From assembly GCA_025766275.1 (NCBI GenBank), contig JAFKAC010000006.1, positions 2,350,835 to 2,414,834 on the forward strand: DNA of 64,000 bases. Reading direction: 5' to 3'. The stretch's first letter is position 1. Every line of letters begins with the position of its first letter. This document shows positions 43,190 to 53,554 of this stretch, in pieces. Position numbers and translations under genes: made by a program. Under the pieces are notes generated by a model, which saw nothing but the letters and a program-made list of their open reading frames with translations, was not told the DNA's origin and did no database searches. Origin of the DNA: Lactarius indigo. Lineage: Eukaryota > Basidiomycota > Agaricomycetes > Russulales > Russulaceae.

Positions 43190-43996
43190 ATGTGGATCTT
43201 CTACAACCCGCATTATTCAGTCTACGAGGCCACTACCCAAGAATGGACGCTAATTCTCCGATTGGCACAGAAGTGGCAGTTCCCTGAGATCGAGGCCCTA
43301 TGCTGGAGGGAGCTTCTGAACATCAGCACCCTCACTCGCTCTCCACTACAGGTTCCACGAAACCAATCCCCTCATCATGACCATGAAATTGCTCATCGTT
43401 GTCACCCCTACGCAGTTCGAGAACAGCGCCACTACCACCAAAACCCTCCAAACATGTCGCATGGTTGTCTTACCAATACAACTGTCGAAACAATCAACAA
43501 TGGAGAGGCCACGATCATTCCGGACACCCACCGTACCACTACCCAAAGCCCCAACAGTGAACGTGCAGCCGAGGCAATGCCGTGTCCACAGACCATGCCA
43601 AACTCCCGTACAGGCTCCATTCGGCCTCCCGTGCAACAGCACAACGTGGTTGAATTGGTCAGGCAACACAACCCCCGTCGCTGTCACTATTGCCAAAACC
43701 CCGGGCACACCAAGGGACTTTGTCGCCAGCCCCATGCCATGTGTCCCCAGCGCCGACATTGCCCCATCTCACCACAACACCCTTATTATGGGTTCAATTG
43801 CCCTGCACTTTCGACTTCAACCACCAGTATGCGCACTCATGAGTGGTTGCGCTCGACACTTTCCCCTGACCGGGCTCTTCAACCCACCACGCACCCACGT
43901 CAACGTCTGCACGGTACCTCAGTTCAAGCCCAGCCTGTAGACGACTACGAGTATCCCTATGATGTCGATTGGGAAGCTGCTGACCGCAGTTCCTAA
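43190..43996 (+). CDS. BTB-like fragment fused to a CCHC zinc knuckle, element E
   Basis: 268 codons up to TAA just before an LTR. The first ~45 residues (IFYNPHYSVYEATTQEW, ILRLAQKWQFPEIEALCWREL) look like the C-terminal half of BTB domains expanded in Agaricomycetes. A His/Pro/Thr-rich middle follows, then a retroviral-type knuckle CHYCQNPGHTKGLC (~residues 169-182) and an acidic C-terminus. The true N-terminus is missing: A3's LTR ends at 43188 and the ATG at 43190 is probably internal. The ORF sits in the last internal position of an LTR element (polypurine GAGAGAGGGGGC then TGTCACG), so it may be a gag-only or captured-host-domain protein. The BTB assignment is by pattern recognition; the knuckle is clear. 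Confidence 0.55.
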   Translation: MWIFYNPHYSVYEATTQEWTLILRLAQKWQFPEIEALCWRELLNISTLTRSPLQVPRNQSPHHDHEIAHRCHPYAVREQRHYHQNPPNMSHGCLTNTTVETINNGEATIIPDTHRTTTQSPNSERAAEAMPCPQTMPNSRTGSIRPPVQQHNVVELVRQHNPRRCHYCQNPGHTKGLCRQPHAMCPQRRHCPISPQHPYYGFNCPALSTSTTSMRTHEWLRSTLSPDRALQPTTHPRQRLHGTSVQAQPVDDYEYPYDVDWEAADRSS

Positions 43997-44032
43997 ATCA
44001 TTCGCGGACGAATGAACTGAGAGAGGGGGCTA

Positions 44033-44428
44033 TGTCACGATCTCGTGACATCGCGATCACATCACGACATGTGACACGTCACCCTGCCAGTGCATCCGAG
44101 TCTTCTGCCAGCCCAGTACCCATGCCACGTCTCTTGTATGCCAGCTCATTTCCAAGTCTTTGTAACCACAGAAAAGAGTTCCAAAAATCACCAGTTTGTA
44201 AGAGTATAAAGACCAGTAGTCTGAGTAGTACAATACTTTGTCTACTCTTAGTCCTTGACTCCTTGAATACAGTCTACTTGTTTAAACCTTCAGATTCCCC
44301 TCTCACTCACCTGCCAAGTTCTCCCTCCCTCTGGTCACTTAACCTGTGACCCTCGACTCTGCTTTCCCATTGCCTTTGGGCTACGACTGAACCCGATAAG
44401 TCACAGACAGTCCGACTGAACCGTGACA
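44033..44428 (+). repeat. 3' LTR of element E
   Basis: 396 bp with perfect 7-bp inverted ends TGTCACG...CGTGACA, preceded by a purine tract (44017-44030) and containing a TATA box TATAAA (44205-44210). No partner LTR is in the window, so the element's 5' part is missing. Confidence 0.75.
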
Positions 44429-44629
44429 GTGTAAGTTATTCTCTCATCCGAAGCTAGCATATACTGACTGATTTATTGTATTTCTCACAGGTAAACCCAT
44501 TGTACGTGCCTACTTCTGTTCTCAATTGAATGATGGCTGACTACAATTTAAAGGGCTGGCATTTTGATCCCCAAACCGTTGTTTCAAGTCCCTGCCAAGG
44601 AGCTGGATGCTGTGTCGTCTTCAGCTGCA
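44429..44629 (+). other. Splice-like segment after the E LTR
   Basis: Two bases after the LTR a GTAAGT donor begins a 60-nt intron-like segment with a CTGAC-like branch and CACAG acceptor (44431-44490). It suggests either that E landed at an exon end of the downstream gene or that LTR transcripts splice into it. Confidence 0.35.
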
Positions 44630-44969
44630 ATGCCTACCTCGAAAGGTTCGAAGTCCAAAAAGCTCATGATTGCAGATCCCAACCTCCTAACAGCATGGTA
44701 TGAGATCATTTTTTCCATTTACCCTCTCTCTGACATTTCCCTTCTGCTAGGAATCTTTTTGCGTGCGACTACCTTAAAGACCATTCCGTGACAAAGTCCA
44801 GCTTCAAAGCTGTGTGGGACAGTGTTGACTCTGGGACAAGAAAGGTACATGCGTCTTATGAGATACCAAAAACACGCTGACCCAGACATCACACCAGAAA
44901 TACGAAGCTCTCAGTAAGGAAAGGAAGTTAGCTGCCTGCGTCGCCTCCGCAGCAACTCCTTCAGTGTAA
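44630..44969 (+). CDS. Small HMG-box-like protein (putative)
   Basis: Three in-phase exons, 44630-44697, 44751-44844 and 44898-44969 (TAA), separated by introns of 53 nt each with GTATGA/GTACAT donors and TAG/CAG acceptors. The product is about 77 residues: a Ser/Lys-rich start, then LTAWNLFACDYLKDHS, AVWDS and KKYEALSKERKLAA, which resembles a single HMG-box (aromatic N-terminal helix, Trp, KKYE..). If so it would bind DNA. The box looks short, and the start is uncertain because the frame is open upstream; it may be a fragment. Proposed by pattern, not by alignment. Confidence 0.4.
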
Positions 44970-46341
44970 TTGGTGACAACTGCATTTCTTGATCGGTAAG
45001 TCCACCATCCTGTTCTCACAATTAGGAAAGTCAGAAGGTTTTCCAGGGATGGCCTTTGCGCATGTCACTGCATGGATTTTTAGTTGTGTGGGCAGATACG
45101 TAGGGTTGAGGGGCTCGAGGAGGCTTGAGGACTCACAGGACGGCGTGATGAAATGCTGCTTGGCATAGGCTCAGTAATTAATGTTAATAGCGATATAGTC
45201 GGCAACAACCCCGGAGGGCCAATGGGAGAAGGACCAGGAAATGATGGCAGAACAGAACTAATGGATCTTGTTGTAGATATTGGCCACAGCGGTTCAACTA
45301 TCGGCCTCTCAGACGGTAACTCACTGGCCAGGAGAGAGGGGCTTGACAAAGATGCCAGTAGCGGAATGTTCCCGGTGCTCACTCTGCTCGTGCTGGGAGA
45401 GACTGTTGGAACAGTCCCTATGTCAGAAGGAGAGTTGACAGTGGAGATGTCGTCTGATGGGTAGAGAAAGAAAGAATCCAGGATCAATGATGATTAATGA
45501 TTACTGATGGTTGTGGGAAAGTCTCTGGGGAACTGACATGGGGTGTCGTGACGAGCATGGGACCAGTACGATGATTGCATGGGTTCCTCAGCCAGATGAG
45601 AAGCAACAACGCGAATTACTCCTGCGACTTAGAGTGAGCCTCATTCAGCACGCTTGGTGAGAACAAACCGGTCTTGAGAGTGTTGTTGGAGACGGTGCTT
45701 GAAGGGATTCGAGGGAAGGAGAGGGAATGGTTGGAAGAACGGTCGGTGATAGGAATGGCCTGGGTGAGGCTGACGCAGAGACCAATATCGATGCTATGAC
45801 GATGCAGCCCCCAGGAATGCAGATACCAATGCCGATATGGTTTGCATAAGAGGATTCTGCCCCAGAGAGATAAGAGAAGGAATAGATGAGCGAGCTAGCA
45901 GTATCTAGGGTAAAGGGAAAGACTCATGCTATGTCTGCCAGTGGGCTGCCCATGTTCCCCCAGCCATCGCCTCCAGTACCATCCGCCTTGTTGCCTTGTT
46001 TTGTTTGTTTTGTTTTGTTTTGTTTCCATTGGTGTTGTCAGGATTAGTCGTATTCAATAGACATTGTAGCTTCGAGTTGTGCAGATGATCGAAATATCGG
46101 ATTACAGTAAGGCAAGTTTCATTATGTAAGAAAAAAGACAATCTTTCACCCTAACTATTGCCAGTTTTCGCCAGTTTTCTGTGACTCTAGGTCTGACTAG
46201 ATCTGACTATGAAATGACTTTCATCTGACTTGGCCAGACTTTGCAAAATTTTTGATTGCCGCTTGACCTGAACTAGACTCACAGCGACCCATGGCTGACA
46301 ACTCTGGACTGCCAATGACTAATTCTGGTTTTTCCTTTTTT
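44970..46341. other. Non-coding stretch with a TTTTG run and TGAC-rich segment
   Basis: Holds a Ser/Pro-rich open frame (45080-45487) that I do not trust as a gene, a (TTTTG)n run at about 45990-46025 and a TGAC-rich tract at 46185-46260 like that at 9896-10425. Confidence 0.4.
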
Positions 46342-46639
46342 ACTGAGTGTGCACAAGCATCCAAGATGCCACACACATACACATACTGGCCCTTTTGGAC
46401 CTTTGCAGTCCTGTTGGGCAAGAAATGGCATGCATGACACACTGGAAGAAAGAGACTTGACAGTCAGGGAGTGAAGTGTGCACAGGCGTCCAGGACGCCC
46501 CCCCCACACACAGGCTCTTTCTGGACCACACAGTTTAGTTGGACAAGATATGGCACACATATTGCACTCAAGGAAGAGACTTCGAGAGTCGGGATGTGAT
46601 GTGTGCACTGGCGTCCAGGACGCCACTCACACACGCTAA
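46342..46639. repeat. Minisatellite block 1 (~124-bp monomers)
   Basis: Monomers contain the phrases GGCGTCCAGGACGCC and GTTGGACAAGATATG. The array is interrupted by the copia element at 46640 and resumes at 52831. Confidence 0.8.
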
Positions 46640-47170
46640 TGTTGATAAGTGACCCTTGCGCACTTAGCGGCTCATACGGACTGGACTTGCAGCATGGACT
46701 GCTTTAGATTAGATTAATTGGACTTGTAGATTACTTACATTTGATCTGTACAATCTAGCGCTGATCATTGCGTCATGTATGACATCATGTAGAACACTCC
46801 GGACACTTCATTGTACTCAGTCCTTTGTTCTTCTTTATTGTGATGTCATTATGATATCATCTTTGTCTGGACTCTCTTTGTTCTAGTCACCTTGTTCTCT
46901 TTTCATACACTCCTTTTGTCCTGTATGTAGAACAACGCTCCTTGTATTCTGTGACTCTACGTTACCACTCTTGTACTAGTGTCACACCTCTGTACAGTAT
47001 AAGTAGTAGTGCTTGTACGCTCCTGGTCCACATCAGTTCTCTCACTGTTGTGTGCCAGACACTCTTGCTTCTCTTGCCTGACCCCCTGCTGCTGCTTCAA
47101 GCACTCTCTGCATATCTCACCACAGTCTCCTTGCCACTGTGAGTATGCTCTCTATTTGTGCTGTTCATCA
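46640..47170 (+). repeat. 5' LTR of the copia element
   Basis: 531 bp with a TATAAG box at 46998-47003 as promoter candidate. Pairs with 52295-52825. Confidence 0.95.
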
Positions 47171-47184
47171 GGTTATGGGCCCTG
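47171..47184 (+). other. Copia primer-binding site (half-tRNA-iMet type)
   Basis: GGTTATGGGCCCTG directly follows the LTR. This is complementary to the anticodon arm of initiator methionine tRNA, the site used by copia-type elements primed by a cleaved half-tRNA. Confidence 0.75.
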
Positions 47185-47952
47185 GTGCCCTAGCCACTCC
47201 ACTTGGCTGGTCACTGTCTTCCTAGGAGGACACACCAGGCTAAGGTCTGTCTGGGGCCTTATCAGCCTTGCCCAAGGCAGAGAGCAGTGGGGCGCCACTT
47301 GTCTCTGCTGAGGAACCTCCTGTGTATGTACTGCCCAGTAGTCCTACTTTCACCCCTACTGTTTTCCTAGCCCCTGCGCTATGCGCAAGGAGACTGGGTC
47401 TGGTAGCCCCTTAACTTCAAAATATCCAGGCGTGCATGGCCCACTGGGCTGTGTATTGTGGAGCTTAGTGCCAGCTGTCTCTGGTGCTCCACACTGGGCG
47501 CAGGATCTCCTCACCATGGGAGTGTAAAACCTGGTTCAGGCTCTGGGGGGTGTTCACCATTATGGTGTTCTGCAACCAGATACCTGCCTTGTAGCGGCAA
47601 TGGGAAAGGATTCAGTAAAGCCACTTGTGGCGATGAGGCAACCAACAGGCCGAGAAGGCTGAGGTAGACAGCCTTGGGCTCTGAAAGCAATCCCTTCATC
47701 TTCCCCCTGACGCAAACCATTTGAGCTGTGTCCTAGACACGTCCTGGCTGGCAGCTAGCTCATGGTATGGCAAAGGGACTCTCTCAACCTGGGCCTAGCC
47801 CTTGTATCACTGGCATACTATCAGGAGGCAGGACGCGTTAGCGTTCTGGCCTTACAGAATCACAGACAGGAGTGGTACCCTCTCTATCCTTATGTCTTGC
47901 AACTATGAAGCACTGTCGCTGACTGCTCCTCGGCGACAGATAAATCATCCCA
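47185..47952 (+). other. Long untranslated leader of the copia element
   Basis: About 770 nt between the PBS and the gag ATG with only short frames and several upstream ATGs. It may hold packaging or internal ribosome-recruiting structure; no specific element is recognised. Confidence 0.5.
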
Positions 47953-50900
47953 ATGTCTGGTTCTTCATCTACCCCTGCTGCCGGTGCTGGTGCTCCTCCC
48001 AGCCCCACTGGTGGCTCTGCAGGAGGCTCACTCCCTCCTCCTTCTGGGTCCACTCCCTCCACACGTCTCTCTCAAGCCCACAGTGCCAACTTCGGCATGC
48101 CATCTGGCATCCATCTCACTCAGTTTGACGGCACTGGCTGGAACGAATGGTCTGGGACCATTGAGGCTATCCTCACGCTACATGAGGCTGAAGATGTGTT
48201 CACTTTGGACACACCCCCATCTGGCATCACTACCGATGAGTGGGACTCAGTCCAGCGTCGCTCCAAGGCGTACCTCCGCCTCTACCTTAAGCCAGATGTC
48301 TACTCCCTTGTGGCGGACAATATTGTCTATGCCACCTTCAAGGCGAAGTGGGACAAGCTGAGAGACGTATATGCTGGTGCTTCAGGCAGCACCACTATCT
48401 TTAACTTGTGGATTCAGTTAACACAAGCCCGCCTCGACGACTCCGCACCCATGGCCGCTCAGCTGGCCAAGCTCAATGAGCTTAGGGTTGCCCTTTCCAA
48501 CGCGCAGATGGGTGTCTCTGACGTCCAATACTGCCTCATTCTCCTCCACGCTCTGCCGCCCTCTTATGAGGTGTTGGCCTCAACCATCCTAGCCAGTGGG
48601 GCCCCCTCCGCACTCAAGCACGCTGAAATAATTGCGCGCATAGTGTCGGAAGAAGCTCGCCGCGCTGGGCCCTCTGGCTCTTCCCTCAACAAGGTGGCCC
48701 CCGTCAAGTCGACGGGCAAGAAGGGCAAGAAGGACCACTCTGGTCTGACTTGCCACTATTGCAACAAAAAGGGCCACATCAAGCCTGACTGCAGGAAGAA
48801 AAAGAAGGATGAGGCTGACGCAAAGGAGAAGGAGAAGGCAGGCAACAAGGCCGCAAATAGTCACATTCTTGTACCTACCACCGCCTCCATTAAGGAGGTC
48901 GAAGAGCCCGCCATAGACTGGGCTTCTCAATCTATTTCTGTCGCCTTGTATGCTGCCTCGCGTGTGCGTTGGATGATGGACAGTGGTGCTACACACCACA
49001 TAACACCACATCGGTCTGACTTCAAGGACTACACCCCAACTAAAGGCACTGTACGCCTGGGTGATAAATCTACTATAGACCAAGTGGGTGTCGGGTCTGT
49101 CGTCTTTACAACGAGCCAGGGTATCTCTATCACCCTAAGTAATGTGCTGCACCTACCACAGGTGAAGACGCGCTTCTTGTCGACGCGCGCCCTAGCACAA
49201 AAGGGTGCTGAAATTGCCTTTGATAGTGGCTCATTTAAAATATCTATCAACCAAAAGTGTGTGGCCAAAGGCTACCTTGAGGACAACCTTTACTGGTTGG
49301 ACGCAGCCAGCGTCGGCCTCAACGCCCACACAAAATCAAGTACGGCCACACTTGATATCTGGCATCAACGCATGGGACACATCTCCTCTGCGGCGCTGAA
49401 GGCGCATGGTCCCTCTGCCACTACTGGCATGGACATAGATAGCTCCACCGCGGCCCACAAAGTCTGCCGTGGGTGCGAGATGGGTAAATCCACTCGCCAA
49501 CCCTTTTCTGCGTCCTCCACCAAGAGGACAACTCGTCAATTTGAGATCGTGCACAGTGACCTCGCCGGTCCTATGCAGACTCAGTCCCTGCAAGGCTCGA
49601 CGTACACAGCCACCTTCATAGACGACCACACTAAGTTCACTGTGGTACACTTCCTTAAGTCGAAGGACCAGTTTGCTAAGTCGCTGCAGATGTATTTGGC
49701 CTGGGGTGAAACCCAGTCTGGCCATAAACTGCGCGCTCTGCACTCTGACCGCGGTGGCGAATACATGTCGAGTGTCACGCAGGACATTCTTAAGCAGAAA
49801 GGGATAGAGCATCACCTCACGATGCCGGGTTCACCACAGTCCAATGGAAAAGCCGAGCGGTTTAACCGCACCATTATGGATAAGGCAATGTCCATGCTCC
49901 ACACAGCTGGCATGTCTAAAGGCTTCTGGGAGCATGCAGTGTGCGCAGCTGTGCACATTTACAACCGCTCTCCAGTCCGTGGGCTTAAGTGGCGCACTCC
50001 CTATGAGCTCTGGCACTCTGGCAAAGTGCCTGATGTCTCACATCTTCGCGTCTTCGGATGCAAGGGGTACATGCACGTACCCGCTGATAAGCGTCGCAAA
50101 TTGGATGCAAAGGCCATTGAGGTCACGCTTATCGGGTTTGAGCCCGAATCTAAGGGCTATAAGCTCTGGGACCGCTCAACCCGCTCTGTCCGAGTGTCCA
50201 GGGATGTGACATTCGACGAGAGTAGCTTCCCGTCCCTCCAGGGTGTTGAGACACACCCCACACCTTCACCACCAGTCGTGCCTAGCACAACAGTGACTGC
50301 CGTGCCTCACCCGCCGGCGTTACCACCAATGCGAGCCCCCTCCCCTGCACACTCCAGTAGTAGTGAGGAGGAGGATGTTGAAAAGCTCCTAGACCCCCCA
50401 CAAGTCCAACCACGCCCCACCACTCCACCACCTGCTTTACCAGCCCTGCCCACCACACCTAAACGTGAGCAGACCACTCCCACTTCACCCCCGCCGCGTC
50501 CTAGTGCAACGCGCATTATGCGCCATGTCCCTCCTCCCTCACCAGAAATGCCTGGGGGATTTGAGGATCGTGCACAGCGTAGTCAGCTGTTGCGCGAAAT
50601 GGACAATGCACCAAGGCGCAGTGCTCGTGCCCCTGTCCCTAATCCGCGTTACTTCAATGCGGACAATGCGGCATGGCGCGGCAGGCGCCTGGGGTATGCG
50701 GAGTTATTGGCTGCTGCCTTTGTAGGCCGAGACCCTGCAACTTATGCAGAGGCCATGCGGTCTGCAGCTGCAGATGAGTGGACTAAGGCGTGTCAGTATG
50801 AAATGGACGCCCTAGCTAAGAATGGGACTTGGGAGTTAGTGGATCTCCCGCCTAATCGTAAGGCAGTAAAATCCAAATGGGTCTTTAAGCTCAAAGCGGA

Positions 50901-52275
50901 TGGCCGCTACAGAGCTCGCTTGGTGGCTAAGGGATTCACGCAGATCCCTGGCGTAGATTTTGATGAAACCTTCTCTCCCGTCGCACGATTTGAGTCGCTA
51001 CGTTTACTTCTGGCGTTGGCCGCGCTGGAGGACTGGCACATCCATCAGATGGATGTTAAGTCTGCTTTTCTCAATGGCGTGCTTGACGAGGAGATTTACA
51101 TGGAGCAGCCACAAGGTTTCACTGTCACTGGCTCTGAGACGAAGGTGTGTCGCCTAGTTAAGGCGATCTATGGTCTCAAACAGGCCTCCCGCGCATGGAA
51201 CTTGCAATTCCATGGAGTGCTCACTGCACTCGGCTTTAAGCGGACGTTTGCTGATGCTGGCATATATGTGATGCCTCAACGGGAGGGGTATGATCCACTC
51301 TTCGTTATTGTCTACGTTGACGACATCACTATACTGGGTCCCTCGCTGAGTGGTATCAAGCGTTTGAAGTCGGACTTGTCTGAACGCTATGAGATGACAG
51401 ATCTCGGGGAGATAGAATCTTATCTTGGTATGCGCATTGTGCGCGACCGCTCCCTTAGACGCATCGAAATAGATCAGTCTGGCTACATCAAGGATGTCCT
51501 TGAACGCTTTGGCATGTCTGATGCCACACCACACAACACACCCTTGCCCGCTGGTGCTGACGAGCACCTGGTTAAATATACGTCGCAGGCAACTGCCTCA
51601 GATATCTCTCACTACCAATCTCTTATTGGGAGTCTGCTTTACGTGCAGATTGGCACTAGGCCAGATATCTCCTTCGCTGTGTCACGTTTGGCGCAGTACG
51701 CAGCGAATCCTTCACCACAACATCTGCGACTTGCGCAGTATGTCCTATCCTACTTAGTGGGAACTATGGATATGCGTATTGTCTATGATGGCGCCAATGG
51801 CGATGGCCTTCATGGCTACACTGATTCCAGTCTGGCTGATCAGACTGACGACCGCCACTCCACCTCTGGTTATGTGTTCCTACTAGCTAACGGTGCAATA
51901 AGCTGGTCTTCGCGCAAGCAAAAGACTGTTGCCCAAAACACAACGGAAGCGGAATACATGGCCATGACCGACGCGGCTAATCAGGCTGCGTGGTATCAGA
52001 GCTTCCTCACGGAACTTGGGTACGAGGTCGACGACCCCATCCCACTTCATGGTGACAATAAGGGTGCCATTGATTTGGCCTTGAACCCTGTCACTGGGAG
52101 ACGGTCTAAGCACATTGCCATACGGCATCATGTCATTAGGGAGTACATCGAAAAGGGGACCATCACCCTCATTAGAACTCCTACTGTGGATATGGTTGCG
52201 GACGGCTTTACAAAGTCACTACCGCGTGTCCTGCTACAGAAGCACAACGATGACATGGGACTTGTGTGTACTTAG
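47953..52275 (+). CDS. gag-pol: Copia Gag-Pol polyprotein
   Basis: 1440 residues from ATG 47953 to TAG. Gag (UBN2-like core, ~1-250); CCHC knuckle CHYCNKKGHIKPDC (~266); aspartic protease MDSGATHH (~342); pre-integrase LDIWHQRMGH (~467); integrase with HSDLAGP, HSDRGGEY and E in NGKAERFNRT (~534-631); a Pro-rich linker; reverse transcriptase (WVFKLKADG ~976, YVDDITI ~1121); RNase H (GYTDSSLADQ ~1288, TEAEYMAM ~1331). The gene order integrase-before-RT defines copia. All catalytic motifs are present and no stop or shift interrupts the single frame, so no recoding is needed. Confidence 0.97.
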   Translation: MSGSSSTPAAGAGAPPSPTGGSAGGSLPPPSGSTPSTRLSQAHSANFGMPSGIHLTQFDGTGWNEWSGTIEAILTLHEAEDVFTLDTPPSGITTDEWDSVQRRSKAYLRLYLKPDVYSLVADNIVYATFKAKWDKLRDVYAGASGSTTIFNLWIQLTQARLDDSAPMAAQLAKLNELRVALSNAQMGVSDVQYCLILLHALPPSYEVLASTILASGAPSALKHAEIIARIVSEEARRAGPSGSSLNKVAPVKSTGKKGKKDHSGLTCHYCNKKGHIKPDCRKKKKDEADAKEKEKAGNKAANSHILVPTTASIKEVEEPAIDWASQSISVALYAASRVRWMMDSGATHHITPHRSDFKDYTPTKGTVRLGDKSTIDQVGVGSVVFTTSQGISITLSNVLHLPQVKTRFLSTRALAQKGAEIAFDSGSFKISINQKCVAKGYLEDNLYWLDAASVGLNAHTKSSTATLDIWHQRMGHISSAALKAHGPSATTGMDIDSSTAAHKVCRGCEMGKSTRQPFSASSTKRTTRQFEIVHSDLAGPMQTQSLQGSTYTATFIDDHTKFTVVHFLKSKDQFAKSLQMYLAWGETQSGHKLRALHSDRGGEYMSSVTQDILKQKGIEHHLTMPGSPQSNGKAERFNRTIMDKAMSMLHTAGMSKGFWEHAVCAAVHIYNRSPVRGLKWRTPYELWHSGKVPDVSHLRVFGCKGYMHVPADKRRKLDAKAIEVTLIGFEPESKGYKLWDRSTRSVRVSRDVTFDESSFPSLQGVETHPTPSPPVVPSTTVTAVPHPPALPPMRAPSPAHSSSSEEEDVEKLLDPPQVQPRPTTPPPALPALPTTPKREQTTPTSPPPRPSATRIMRHVPPPSPEMPGGFEDRAQRSQLLREMDNAPRRSARAPVPNPRYFNADNAAWRGRRLGYAELLAAAFVGRDPATYAEAMRSAAADEWTKACQYEMDALAKNGTWELVDLPPNRKAVKSKWVFKLKADGRYRARLVAKGFTQIPGVDFDETFSPVARFESLRLLLALAALEDWHIHQMDVKSAFLNGVLDEEIYMEQPQGFTVTGSETKVCRLVKAIYGLKQASRAWNLQFHGVLTALGFKRTFADAGIYVMPQREGYDPLFVIVYVDDITILGPSLSGIKRLKSDLSERYEMTDLGEIESYLGMRIVRDRSLRRIEIDQSGYIKDVLERFGMSDATPHNTPLPAGADEHLVKYTSQATASDISHYQSLIGSLLYVQIGTRPDISFAVSRLAQYAANPSPQHLRLAQYVLSYLVGTMDMRIVYDGANGDGLHGYTDSSLADQTDDRHSTSGYVFLLANGAISWSSRKQKTVAQNTTEAEYMAMTDAANQAAWYQSFLTELGYEVDDPIPLHGDNKGAIDLALNPVTGRRSKHIAIRHHVIREYIEKGTITLIRTPTVDMVADGFTKSLPRVLLQKHNDDMGLVCT

Positions 52276-52285
52276 ATTGTAGATC

Positions 52286-52294
52286 ACGGGGAGA
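52286..52294 (+). other. Copia polypurine tract
   Basis: ACGGGGAGA lies directly before the 3' LTR at 52295 and would prime plus-strand synthesis. Confidence 0.65.
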
Positions 52295-52825
52295 TGTTGA
52301 TAAGTGACCCTTGCGCACTTAGCGGCTCATACGGACCGGACTTGCAGCATGGACTGCTTTAGATTAGATTAATTGGACTTGTAGATTACTTACATTTGAT
52401 CTGTACAATCTAGCGCTGATCATTGCGTCATGTATGACATCATGTAGAACACTCCGGACACTTCATTGTACTCAGTCCTTTGTTCTTCTTTATTGTGATG
52501 TCATTATGATATCATCTTTGTCTGGACTCTCTTTGTTCTAGTCGCCTTGTTCTCTTTTCATACACTCCTTTTGTCCTGTATGTAGAACAACGCTCCTTGT
52601 ATTCTGTGACTCTACGTTACCACTCTTGTACTAGTGTCACACCTCTGTACAGTATAAGTAGTAGTGCTTGTACGCTCCTGGTCCACATCAGTTCTCTCAC
52701 TGTTGTGTGCCAGACACTCTTGCTTCTCTTGCCTGACCCCCTGCTGCTGCTTCAAGCACTCTCTGCATATCTCACCACAGTCTCCTTGCCACTGTGAGTA
52801 TGCTCTCTATTTGTGCTGTTCATCA
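52295..52825 (+). repeat. 3' LTR of the copia element
   Basis: 531 bp, identical to the 5' LTR except at two CpG sites. Followed by the GCTAA duplication. Confidence 0.95.
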
Positions 52826-52830
52826 GCTAA

Positions 52831-53554
52831 CTCTTTCAAACTCACATGGTCCTGTTGGACAAGATATGACATGCATGACACATTGGAAGGAAGAAACCCC
52901 AAGAGTTAGGACATGAAGTGTGTACAGGCGTCCAGGACGCCACTCACACACGCTGACTCTTTCAAAGTCACATGGTCCTGTTGGACAAGATATGACATGC
53001 ATGACACACTGGAAGGAAGAAACCCTGAGAGTTAGGACATGAAGTGTGTACAGGCGTCCAGGACGCCCCCCACACACACAGGCTCTTTCTGGACTACACA
53101 GTCCAGTTGGATGAGATATGACACACATAATGCACTCAAGGAAGAGACTTCGAGAGTCGAGATGTGATGTGTGCACTGGCGTCCAGGACGCCACTCACAC
53201 ACACTGACTCTTTCAAAGTCACATGGTCCTGTTGGACAAGATATGACATGCATGACACACTGGAAGGAAGAAACCCTGAGAGTTAGGACATGAAGTGTGT
53301 ACAGGCGTCCAGGACGCCCCCCACACACACAGGCTCTTTCTGGACTGCACAGTCCAGTTGGATGAGATATGACACACATAATGCACTCAAGGAAGAGACT
53401 TCGAGAGTCGAGATGTGATGTGTGCACTGGCGTCCAGGACGCCACTCACACACACTGACTCTTTCAAAGTCACATGGTCCTGTTGGACAAGATATGACAT
53501 GCATGACACACTGGAAGGAAGAAACCCCGAGAGTTAGGACATGAAGTGTGTACA
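52831..53554. repeat. Minisatellite block 2 (124-bp monomers, ~248-bp dimers)
   Basis: The phrase CTCTTTCAAAGTCACATGG recurs at about 52957, 53206 and 53456, a spacing of ~248 bp; between these lies a diverged monomer with CTCTTTCTGGAC and CAGTCCAGTTGGATGAG. Monomers therefore alternate in two types. The array is cut by element C at 53555 and resumes at 61438. Confidence 0.85.

Larger units (their letters stand above)
46640..52825 (+). mobile_element. Copia LTR retrotransposon, intact
   Basis: 6.2-kb plus-strand element. 531-bp LTRs (46640-47170, 52295-52825) start TGTTGA and end TCATCA, with a perfect 5-bp duplication GCTAA (46635-46639 / 52826-52830). The LTRs differ at two positions, both CpG transitions. 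One continuous gag-pol frame. It lies within the minisatellite array. Recent and plausibly autonomous. Confidence 0.96.

Noticed and set aside
43346..43940. Antisense and alternate-frame ORFs over element E
   Set aside because: The plus-strand frame with the CCHC knuckle explains the conservation; the others lack motifs.
45080..45487. Ser/Pro-rich 135-codon frame, with a 103-codon frame opposite
   Set aside because: Both strands are open through composition; no splice-linked neighbours or motif.
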